Positions 1 to 4,948 of a stretch of DNA of 5,046 nt are shown here, piece after piece. The stretch spans positions 1-5,046 of the forward strand of contig JAPLDC010000137.1 in assembly GCA_026391935.1 (NCBI GenBank), read 5' to 3'. Origin of the DNA: Bacteroidota bacterium. Lineage in GTDB: Bacteria > Bacteroidota > Bacteroidia > 2-12-FULL-35-15. Position 1 is the first letter of the stretch. Each line of letters begins with the position of its first letter. Position numbers and translations under genes: made by a program. Under the pieces are notes generated by a model. It did no database searches and had not been told where the DNA came from. It saw only the letters and a program-made list of their open reading frames with translations.

Positions 1-471
1 ATCATAAAAAGGTACATCCAACCATGAAACAATTAATGTGTCATTTGCAGGATTAGTATACCTCCAACACTTAGCAGTGTTTGAAATATCAAATAAAAGA
101 TCGCAAGTCATTGCAGCTAAGAAATTTTGAGCTCCGGCAACATTGGGAATAGTAGTGAATGGTGCTGAAATCTGACCATTTGTAAATCCCAAATATCCAT
201 TTGATCCAACCCAAAACTGGGACACATCATACCAATAGTAATGAAAGGGAAACCCAATAGGAAAAGAACCTACTGTATTGTCGTCAGCTAAAAACCGAAC
301 TTCTTGTGCTCCGGCCAGAGGCAATACATCTATCCAATTATAGACCGGCCCCGAAGGATCATTGCTATCTCTCCAGATATAACCATATGTATCAGGACCA
401 CCAGTAGTTTGAGCAAATAATGAATTTAAGCCTAATATGCTGGCAAAAAGCAGAGTAATGATTTTTTTCAT
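1..471 (-). CDS. Secreted protein, probable T9SS substrate (N-terminal part, cut by window edge)
   Basis: This is an open reading frame of 157 codons starting at the ATG at 471-469 and running in frame off the left edge, so the C-terminus is not visible. The first 20 residues form a clear signal peptide: MKK, a hydrophobic core, then SLFA followed by Q21, a typical signal peptidase I site in this phylum. The mature part begins TTGGPDTYGYIWRDSNDP and continues GPVYNWIDV, a sequence style I know from large secreted Bacteroidota proteins. Near residues 71-98 is a pattern of the form GFPFxYY...FWVGSNGYLGF, resembling the SNG-F beta-strand motif of many extracellular beta-sandwich domains. From the context I infer a surface or secreted protein, likely ending in a T9SS sorting domain outside the window. 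No enzymatic motif is visible. A good -7 promoter element lies 32 nt upstream. Coding status is very likely; the function is unknown. Confidence 0.85.
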   Translation of the reverse strand, partial: MKKIITLLFASILGLNSLFAQTTGGPDTYGYIWRDSNDPSGPVYNWIDVLPLAGAQEVRFLADDNTVGSFPIGFPFHYYWYDVSQFWVGSNGYLGFTNGQISAPFTTIPNVAGAQNFLAAMTCDLLFDISNTAKCWRYTNPANDTLIVSWLDVPFYD

Positions 472-502
472 TTTATGTTTTTTAATAATTAAGTTTGAAT
501 AA

Positions 503-510
503 CAAATATA
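503..510 (-). promoter_or_regulatory. Bacteroidota -7 promoter element for the left-edge gene
   Basis: The minus strand reads TATATTTG, an exact match to the Bacteroidota sigma-ABfr consensus TAnnTTTG. It lies 32 nt upstream of the ATG at 471, which would give a leader of about 25-30 nt. No clear TTG -33 element sits at the usual 19-21 nt spacing, so the call rests on the -7 match and its position. Confidence 0.5.
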
Positions 511-538
511 TCAAAAAGAGGGAGAAATAAAAAAGAAA

Positions 539-568
539 TTGACAACCAAAAATATAATATTATTCTTC
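539..568 (+). promoter_or_regulatory. Possible promoter of the DUF3108 gene
   Basis: TTG at 539-541 is followed after 19 nt by TATTCTTC at 561-568, which matches TAnnTTTG at four of six fixed bases. The spacing is canonical for Bacteroidota promoters. Transcription would start near 572-576. That places the ATG at 601 about 25-30 nt downstream and the ATG at 616 about 40-45 nt downstream, so it mildly favours 601 as the original start codon. Confidence 0.35.
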
Positions 569-615
569 CTTTCAATTCAAACTATCAGTACTTTTCGGAA
601 ATGAAAACCCTTTGA

Positions 616-1440
616 ATGTTTCTAATGTTTTGTTGTGGCCTTGCGGGCTTTGCTCAAAAAAACTGCCAGGTAAACAACAATAGTTTTAAAGCTGGGGAAC
701 AACTAAAATATAAAATTTATTATAATTGGGGGGCATTGTGGATGGAGGCCGGGGAAGCTAGCTTTTCTACCTTTTTAAATTCTGTTTATGGAAGACATGT
801 TTATCATTTTGTTGGTTCAGGAGCAACATATCCGAAATACGACTGGTTCTATAAAGTAAAAGATACTTATGAATCGTATGCTGATACTTCAAATCTAAGA
901 CCACTGCGTTTTATCCGTAATGTAAAAGAGGGTGGCACCTATACATTTGATGATTATGTTTTTAATCAGAATAGAAATAAAGTTTATACTTCCTCGATTC
1001 GTAATAAAAAACAGAGTAAGATTGATTCGATAAGCATTACAAAATGTACAGATGATGTAATGACAGCCATCTTTTATGCCCGTTGTCTTGATTTTTCTAA
1101 ATATAAAGCAAAAGATACTATACCAATAACGTTTGTATTGGATGGAGAAGTATTTCCCTCTTACATAAGATATCTGGGTAAGGAAATAATAAAATCTGAC
1201 TTACTTGGAAATGTGCGCTGCATAAAATTTTGCCCTAAATTGGTTGAAGGTACTTTATTTAAAGGAGGAGAAGGAATGACCGTTTGGGTGACTGATGATG
1301 AAAATAAAATGCCTGTATATGTTGAAACACCTATTTTAGTTGGAACAATAAAAGTAAAGCTATCTGAATATTCGGGATTACGGAATAAAATAACAAGTAT
1401 TCTTCCGGAAACTAAAACAGCTCCACTTCAAAAGAAGTAG
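616..1440 (+). CDS. DUF3108 domain-containing exported protein
   Basis: The 274-residue protein matches the DUF3108 family, periplasmic or outer-membrane-associated proteins of unknown biochemical role. The family opening is visible at residues 24-47: FKAGEQLKYKIYYNWG, then the conserved G of MEAGEA. The rest is beta-rich, with a closing segment GMTVWVTDDENKMPVYVET and then VGTIKVKLSEY, typical of the domain end. The first 14 residues, MFLMFCCGLAGFAQ, look like the core and cleavage site of a signal peptide but lack the usual positively charged N-region. That region exists just upstream: ATG AAA ACC CTT at 601-612 (MKTL) is in the same frame and separated only by TGA at 613-615. The original start was probably 601, and TGA at codon 5 is probably a nonsense mutation or sequence error. 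As written, translation would have to reinitiate at 616, directly after the stop. The rest of the reading frame is intact, so the damage would be recent. Family call is good; function is unknown. Confidence 0.85.
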   Translation: MFLMFCCGLAGFAQKNCQVNNNSFKAGEQLKYKIYYNWGALWMEAGEASFSTFLNSVYGRHVYHFVGSGATYPKYDWFYKVKDTYESYADTSNLRPLRFIRNVKEGGTYTFDDYVFNQNRNKVYTSSIRNKKQSKIDSISITKCTDDVMTAIFYARCLDFSKYKAKDTIPITFVLDGEVFPSYIRYLGKEIIKSDLLGNVRCIKFCPKLVEGTLFKGGEGMTVWVTDDENKMPVYVETPILVGTIKVKLSEYSGLRNKITSILPETKTAPLQKK

Positions 1441-1448
1441 AGCTGTTT
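1415..1448. terminator. Hairpin terminator shared by two convergent genes
   Basis: AAACAGCTC at 1415-1423 pairs perfectly with GAGCTGTTT at 1440-1448. After one C-A mismatch (1424/1439), five more pairs follow (1425-1429 with 1434-1438) around an AAAA loop at 1430-1433. The hairpin contains the last codons and the TAG stop (1438-1440) of the plus-strand DUF3108 gene. On the minus strand it lies 27 nt past the stop of the T9SS-tail gene and is followed by TTTTAGTTT, so it best fits a Rho-independent terminator in that direction. On the plus strand the T tract is only TTT, so termination there is probably weaker. Confidence 0.75.
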
Positions 1449-1474
1449 AGAAATTGCTTAGAGAGACAATTTTA

Positions 1475-1837
1475 TTATTTTACAATTAATTTCTGATGAA
1501 AGATCCTATCATTTGCAGCAGCTGTAATCAAAAATATCCCGGAAGGTAATTGGTGCCCATCAGAAGTAACAGTGAACAAAAATCCACCATTTTCCATTAT
1601 TTCTACTTTAGAATATATTTCTCTTCCCAACATATCGTAAACAACTACCAATAAATTGTCGGCTTTGAAACCATCTAAACTAACAAAGGTATCAGCATCA
1701 ACTTGATTCGGATTAGGGAATACTTTAAAATCAGGACTTACTGCTGGTATCTGAACGCTTTGAGCATTGACAGATTGAGTGATCATAAAAAATGAAATAC
1801 AAAATCCTATAAATGATATTCTTTTCAGTAGATTCAT
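1475..1837 (-). CDS. Minimal T9SS type A sorting-domain protein (signal peptide plus C-terminal domain)
   Basis: The 120-residue protein starts at the ATG at 1837-1835. An in-frame TTG six bases upstream (1843-1841) is possible but less likely. Residues 1-26 are a signal peptide: MNLLKR, a hydrophobic stretch, and VNAQ at the cleavage site. Only about 15 residues separate it from a complete T9SS type A (Por secretion tail) domain: KVFPNPN near residue 40, a VVVYDMLGREIYS strand, the LPSGIFLI motif, and the terminal HQKLIVK. In this family the domain guides cargo through the outer membrane and is normally removed during attachment to anionic lipopolysaccharide. Here there is almost no cargo, so the protein is essentially the sorting signal itself. 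It could be a small surface protein, a decoy or regulator of the pathway, or the remnant of a larger substrate that lost its cargo; the last option deserves weight given other deletions nearby. It is transcribed alone and ends at the shared terminator. Confidence 0.88.
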   Translation of the reverse strand: MNLLKRISFIGFCISFFMITQSVNAQSVQIPAVSPDFKVFPNPNQVDADTFVSLDGFKADNLLVVVYDMLGREIYSKVEIMENGGFLFTVTSDGHQLPSGIFLITAAANDRIFHQKLIVK

Positions 1838-1901
1838 CTTCAATTATTTAATTGTTTATGAAACAAATAGAGTTTATTTTTATTACAAAAGCAAAACCAT
1901 A

Positions 1902-1909
1902 CAAACATA
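1902..1909 (-). promoter_or_regulatory. Possible -7 promoter element for the T9SS-tail gene
   Basis: The minus strand reads TATGTTTG, an exact match to TAnnTTTG, 64 nt upstream of the ATG at 1837. I see no TTG at the normal -33 spacing, so this is a tentative call based on one element. Confidence 0.35.
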
Positions 1910-1950
1910 CTTATTAACAACAAATTGTGCGATTATACTGTCTTATTACT

Positions 1951-2004
1951 ATGAATTATATTTTTTTATCGGTGAGTTTCTTTCTTTTCCCTATGAGTAT
2001 ATAG
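1951..2004 (+). other. 17-codon open frame that ends on the transporter's GTG start
   Basis: ATG at 1951 opens a short frame encoding MNYIFLSVSFFLFPMSI and stopping at TAG 2002-2004. The stop shares its G with the in-frame GTG at 2004, the latest plausible start of the transporter (TAGTG overlap). Two readings are possible. It may be the displaced start of the transporter gene: adding one T to the run at 1961-1967 would give MNYIFFIGEFLSF in the transporter frame. Or it may act as a leader peptide whose termination couples to translation at 2004. I prefer the first, because a hydrophobic start is what the transporter lacks. Confidence 0.3.
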
Positions 2005-2864
2005 TGAATCACATTCGCTTATTTTTTGCTGTAATCTTTTTATCAATTATCTCTTTACTTTTTTTACCGATTTCCTTCACTGAACTTTTTAGTTCTCCTT
2101 TACCACAGCATTGGCTATGGTTTGGCGCTTCAGGTGTGATAGGATTGGCTTTAGGAGATTATTTTGGTTTCACTTCATTCGTTATTTTAGGCCCTCGAAT
2201 TGGCAGCATATTTACAACCCTTGCTCCGGCAGCAGCCTTTTTTGCAGGCTTTTTCATAATTGGAGAACGCATAAATGTGATCGGTGTTTTTGGTATCCTT
2301 ATTACGATAACCGGTGTTGTTTGGTTAACATTGAGCAGGAGCGCAAAATTGACCATGCAAGATCATCAAATTGGAAATGTAAAAAAGGGGATTCTTTTCG
2401 CCACTCTTGCAGCTGTTTGTCAAGGTGTAGGTGTTGTACTAGCAAATAAAGGATTCCAAACACAAATCAACAATGCTGACCTGCCATTTTTTCAAGCCAC
2501 TTGGATACGAATGATAAGTGCTACCACAATCATTTATACGATCACGATCTTTCAAGGAAAATTAAAACAGATCACACAACCTGTATTAATAAATAAGAAT
2601 AATGGTTTGATCTATACTTTATTGGGAACTATTTTCGGGCCTGTTATTGGAGTAAGTCTCTCGATGCTCGCAGTTTCATTATTGCATAATAAACCTTCTG
2701 TAGCACAAACCATATTTTCTTTAGTTCCTGTTTTTGTTTTGCCACTCTCCTATTTATTTTACAAAGAGAAAATAACTATCAAATCGATACTGGGAGCATT
2801 AATTGCGATAACTGGCGTGATTATCCTAATATGGAGAGATGCAATTTTAAGCTTCTTTATTTAG
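2004..2864 (+). CDS. EamA/DMT-family transporter lacking its first transmembrane helix
   Basis: This is an inner-membrane protein of the drug/metabolite transporter superfamily with two EamA repeats; the substrate cannot be told from sequence. From the GTG at 2004 it has 286 residues. I count nine hydrophobic helices: NHIRLFFAVIFLSI onward (helix 2), HWLWFGASGVIGLALGDYFGF, IGSIFTTLAPAAAFFAGFF, VIGVFGILITITGVVWL, KKGILFATLAAVCQGVGVVLA, WIRMISATTIIYTITIF, a stretch with GPVIGVSLSMLA, TIFSLVPVFVLPLSYLFY, and ILGALIAITGVIILIW. Ten is the family norm and the missing one is helix 1. The same frame stays open upstream to an ATG at 1779, but that start would overlap the divergent gene, and residues before about 1960 look like translated intergenic DNA. 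Upstream, FIGEFLSFPYEY (1962-1997) resembles a residual helix 1 start joined directly to helix 2. The true start is therefore uncertain (1779, 1951 with a frameshift, or 2004). The gene may be damaged and non-functional. Confidence 0.8.
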   Translation: MNHIRLFFAVIFLSIISLLFLPISFTELFSSPLPQHWLWFGASGVIGLALGDYFGFTSFVILGPRIGSIFTTLAPAAAFFAGFFIIGERINVIGVFGILITITGVVWLTLSRSAKLTMQDHQIGNVKKGILFATLAAVCQGVGVVLANKGFQTQINNADLPFFQATWIRMISATTIIYTITIFQGKLKQITQPVLINKNNGLIYTLLGTIFGPVIGVSLSMLAVSLLHNKPSVAQTIFSLVPVFVLPLSYLFYKEKITIKSILGALIAITGVIILIWRDAILSFFI

Positions 2865-3297
2865 AGGCTTTTGTTTTTACCTGTAATTTTTGATTTTTTT
2901 CTTCAACTAAACGAATATCGATATCCACAACAATATTTTTATTTTTTGAAATAGAAATATTTTTTAAAATATGAGGATCATAACCAATATTTGTTGCCAT
3001 AAAATCAACCAAAGTAAATTCTTTTTGGATGCTCACTTCGTATTCACCATTTTTATCTGCGCTTACATAACAAACTAGAGTATCCCTATACGTAACAGAA
3101 ATCTTCGAAAAAGGCACCCTTCTATGAGTATCTGCGTCTTGAACTACTCCTTTAACAACAATTGTATTTTTAGTTGTATCAGCCAGTATATTACCACATA
3201 CAGTTTTAACTTTTGATAATGAATTTGCATTTGATATTTCAAAAAGAAACAAATTTGCAAATAGGCAAAAAACAACAACCAACAAAGATCTTTTCAT
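2857..3297 (-). CDS. Small exported CarboxypepD_reg-like domain protein
   Basis: The 146-residue protein starts at the ATG at 3297-3295. Residues 1-24 are a signal peptide: MKRS, a hydrophobic core, and SNAN near the cleavage site. From about residue 46 the sequence NTIVVKGVVQDADTHRRVPF, then ISVTYRDT, NGEYEVSI and VDFMATNIGYDPH follows the order of a carboxypeptidase-regulatory-like (transthyretin-type) beta-sandwich. In that fold a xGxVxDxxTxxPxxxxxV opening is followed by a D-NG-Y turn and an xxxGY strand. In Bacteroidota this domain usually sits at the N-terminus of TonB-dependent transporters or other envelope proteins; here it stands alone, with a Lys-rich C-terminus. I infer a periplasmic or surface accessory protein; no catalytic residues are visible. 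Its last 8 nt overlap the end of the convergent transporter. Upstream, TTG (3332-3330) and TATATTCT (3308-3301) on the minus strand, 21 nt apart, are a possible promoter but would leave almost no leader. Confidence 0.82.
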   Translation of the reverse strand: MKRSLLVVVFCLFANLFLFEISNANSLSKVKTVCGNILADTTKNTIVVKGVVQDADTHRRVPFSKISVTYRDTLVCYVSADKNGEYEVSIQKEFTLVDFMATNIGYDPHILKNISISKNKNIVVDIDIRLVEEKNQKLQVKTKASK

Positions 3298-3335
3298 TAT
3301 AGAATATATTTATTAAACACATGTTACGACAACTG

Positions 3336-3364
3336 TTTCATATCAATAAATTTACTGATATTTG
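3336..3364 (+). promoter_or_regulatory. Possible promoter of the HEAT-like gene
   Basis: TTTC at 3336-3339 and GATATTTG at 3357-3364 resemble the TTTG and TAnnTTTG elements of Bacteroidota promoters (one mismatch each), with close to normal spacing. The -7 element ends 23 nt before the ATG at 3388, leaving a short leader. The region 3298-3387 is the divergent promoter space for this gene and the exported protein on the other strand. Confidence 0.35.
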
Positions 3365-3387
3365 CGACATCAAAAAAATATTTTAAA

Positions 3388-3900
3388 ATGGATGCATCCG
3401 AAACGTTAAAAAAATACTTTAATTCAAAAGAATATGCCACAACAATTATTGGAGGCTCAGGAGAAATAAATTCTCCTGTTACCAATGAAGACAAGATCAC
3501 TACCCTTATTTCCTTGCTGTCAAATCCGTCGAACAAAGAAATACGTGAAGAAGCATTACTTACATTAAAAAAGGAAAAAGGTGGCGAAACATTGTTGTTG
3601 GCAATAGCAAGTCCAAAAGCAAAAGATGTTAGAAATATTTTAGTTGCTGCTTGTTGGGAATCTGAGATTAATTTTAGTAAATATCTCCCATTCTTTATTT
3701 TATTAGCCTTAGATGAAAACTATTTAGTATCCCTGGAAGCTATTACTACTATTGAAAATATGGAAGGTCCTTTTACCGAGACAACAATCAACGAGGCTAT
3801 AAAAAAGGTGCAAGTAGTAAAAAAAGATATTACATCTGAACGGCAAGTATTGTTAAATGACCTTGTTATAACATTAGAAGGATTTTTGAAAAATGAATAA
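3388..3900 (+). CDS. Cytoplasmic HEAT/armadillo-like helical protein of unknown function
   Basis: The 170-residue protein starts at the ATG at 3388. It has no signal peptide and no membrane helix. From residue 34 it appears all-helical, with paired amphipathic helices: EDKITTLISLLS / NKEIREEALLTLKKE (34-63), a second pair around GETLLLAIAS / DVRNILVAACWESEI (66-94), and a third around LPFFILLALD / NYLVSLEAITTIENM (100-125). A charged region follows, then a last helix ending LEGFLKNE. The pattern of a proline or asparagine turn followed by Ala/Leu-rich helices is that of HEAT-type repeats, which usually mediate protein-protein contacts. I do not recognise a named family and see no catalytic motif. 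It is a single-gene unit, convergent with the M48 remnant; the 39-nt gap (3901-3939) holds no convincing terminator hairpin. Coding status is supported by the clean open frame, sensible codon use and a composition unlike a shadow frame. Confidence 0.8.
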   Translation: MDASETLKKYFNSKEYATTIIGGSGEINSPVTNEDKITTLISLLSNPSNKEIREEALLTLKKEKGGETLLLAIASPKAKDVRNILVAACWESEINFSKYLPFFILLALDENYLVSLEAITTIENMEGPFTETTINEAIKKVQVVKKDITSERQVLLNDLVITLEGFLKNE

Positions 3901-3939
3901 ATTCAACAAACATTTTCATTTCCTCACTCAAAAAAGCAA

Positions 3940-4107
3940 TTATTTCTTTTTATAATATTTCATCGCTTCGGGTAGAAAAGCTTTAATATCCGAAATCCGG
4001 GTTGCATCACTTGGATGAGTACTTAAAATTTCCGGTGGTTTATTTCCTGTACTTGCTTTTTCCATTCGTTCCCAAAAAGCTACCGCTTCAGACGGATCGT
4101 AACCAGC
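3940..4107 (-). pseudogene. C-terminal remnant of the M48 metallopeptidase, out of frame with its N-terminal part
   Basis: Read on the minus strand from 4107, this frame gives [19 protein letters not shown], then [20 protein letters not shown] and [14 protein letters not shown] before TAA at 3942-3940. AGYDP-A--FWERM and STHPS---RI--I are the conserved C-terminal motifs of LoiP/YggG-type M48 peptidases. The frame has no start codon near its beginning and differs by one register from the upstream fragment that carries the HExxH motif. It therefore cannot be translated as part of the peptidase without a frame change. The 55 codons are otherwise intact, which suggests a recent event. Confidence 0.85.
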
Positions 4108-4579
4108 CAACTAATAAACCTTGACTCATTCTTTCATTCCCATGTCTTGCAACGGCATGAGCTATTTCATGTCCCATTACACAAGCTAATGCAGCTTCTG
4201 TTTGTGTTACAGGAAGCAATCCTGAATATACCACAACTTTTCCGCCAGGCATACACCAGGCATTTACAGTGTTTTCGTTTACCAAATGAAATTCCCATTT
4301 ATATCCGTCCAATCGACTCGACAAACCTTTTTCTACCATAAAAGACTCTACTGCTTTTTGAATGTCTGTTCCAATCTTACTTACCATTCGCGCATTCGCA
4401 TCAGCATCCGAAACAGCTGGATTCTTAGCCAAAAAATCAGTGTAATTAGTTAAGCTCATTCCAATCATTTCCGATTCAGGAATTAAGCTCATTTGTTTTC
4501 GCCCTGTAATAGGCACTTTCTGACAGGAAACAAAACATATCGCAGTCAATGCACAAAACAAAATTGTCCTTCTGAACAT
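4088..4579 (-). CDS. M48-family metallopeptidase lipoprotein, truncated by an internal deletion
   Basis: Members of this family (LoiP/YggG-like) are zinc proteases of the bacterial envelope. The ATG at 4579-4577 gives MFRRTILF, a hydrophobic stretch and the lipobox FVSC with Cys19 as the lipidation site. An in-frame TTG at 4603 would add eight residues and overlap the clpS stop, so ATG is preferred. [18 protein letters not shown] after the cysteine, [17 protein letters not shown] in the middle, and the zinc-binding HEIAH (residues 137-141; bases 4157-4171) are all family hallmarks. After [10 protein letters not shown] the family pattern breaks: the frame reads GWLRSV and stops, while the downstream AGYDP segment begins in another register. 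The part that should lie between, about 45-55 residues with the third zinc ligand (the Glu of the E-x-E-A-D type motif), is absent. The 163-residue product cannot have a complete zinc site and is probably inactive. It lies 16 nt downstream of clpS and is probably co-transcribed with it. Confidence 0.85.
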   Translation of the reverse strand: MFRRTILFCALTAICFVSCQKVPITGRKQMSLIPESEMIGMSLTNYTDFLAKNPAVSDADANARMVSKIGTDIQKAVESFMVEKGLSSRLDGYKWEFHLVNENTVNAWCMPGGKVVVYSGLLPVTQTEAALACVMGHEIAHAVARHGNERMSQGLLVGWLRSV

Positions 4580-4595
4580 AAAAAATATTATTAAT

Positions 4596-4898
4596 TTATT
4601 CAATTTCTGCGGTTATTCCTTTTTCGAGTAAAGAAGTACAAATGGGTTCCAACTCTTCGTATGAACCTTTTTTGACAGAACATTTTCCTTTATAATGTAT
4701 TAAGAATGTACATTGTTCTGCCTGAATAGGGTCGTGTTTACAAACTTTGATCAGCGAATCGATCACATGATCGAACGTATTAAAATCATCATTGTAGACA
4801 ACAATTTGTTTGTCCTCTACAGCCACTTCTTCGGGGGCTATTAATACTTCTGAGTCAGTGTCTAAATCGTGTTGTTTATCAAAATCTTTTAAACGCAT
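4596..4898 (-). CDS. clpS: ATP-dependent Clp protease adaptor ClpS
   Basis: ClpS binds proteins bearing destabilising N-terminal residues and hands them to the ClpAP-type (in this phylum ClpC/ClpP-type) protease in the cytoplasm. The 100-residue length fits. Residues 1-30 are a flexible, acidic N-terminal extension. The core starts with QIVVYNDDFNTFDHVIDSL: N36, D37 and D38 correspond to the N-degron-binding Asn-Asp-Asp of E. coli ClpS (34-36). CTFLIHYKGKC follows, with H68 matching E. coli His66. The residue matching the E. coli Met62 gatekeeper is Thr, suggesting a slightly different pocket. The protein ends with the short helix and strand SLLEKGITAEIE. The start is the ATG at 4898-4896; an AGGA lies 13-16 nt upstream, rather far for a Shine-Dalgarno. 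The upstream gene on the same strand ends 50 nt before it, and the M48 gene follows after 16 nt, consistent with one operon. Confidence 0.93.
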   Translation of the reverse strand: MRLKDFDKQHDLDTDSEVLIAPEEVAVEDKQIVVYNDDFNTFDHVIDSLIKVCKHDPIQAEQCTFLIHYKGKCSVKKGSYEELEPICTSLLEKGITAEIE

Positions 4899-4948
4899 AT
4901 TATTTAATCCTATTTTTATAATTATCTGATGTAAAAAAAACGTTACTA

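Noticed and set aside
613..615. Recoding of TGA as a sense codon (alternative genetic code)
   Set aside because: Tryptophan is encoded by TGG throughout the window, and no other gene here has an internal TGA within conserved sequence. The TGA that ends the M48 fragment lies after a frame break, not inside conserved sequence.
1779..2003. Long N-terminal extension of the transporter from the ATG at 1779
   Set aside because: It would overlap the start of the divergent T9SS-tail gene and most of it is polar, Tyr/Asn-rich translation of AT-rich intergenic DNA, not a membrane protein start.
2111..2449. 112-codon plus-strand frame inside the transporter
   Set aside because: It is a shifted-frame shadow of the transporter, rich in Cys, Arg and Trp, with no domain; the same holds for the minus-strand frame at 2159-2356.
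3324..3536. 70-codon minus-strand frame opposite the HEAT-like gene
   Set aside because: It is antisense to a well-supported gene, spans its promoter region, and has no recognisable features.
3901..3939. Terminator between the HEAT-like gene and the M48 remnant
   Set aside because: Only a weak 6-bp pairing (AAAATG with CATTTT) is visible, with no GC-rich stem and no clear T tract placed after it.
4088..4107. Self-splicing intron or mobile-element insertion as the cause of the M48 break
   Set aside because: There is no extra DNA between the two fragments; sequence is missing rather than inserted.
4147..4341. 64-codon plus-strand frame opposite the M48 gene
   Set aside because: It is antisense to conserved peptidase motifs, including HEIAH, so it is a shadow.
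3940..4579. A simple one-base frameshift or programmed frameshift in the M48 gene
   Set aside because: Restoring the frame would join MSQGLLV directly to AGYDP and still leave out some 50 conserved residues; no slippery heptamer sits at the junction.
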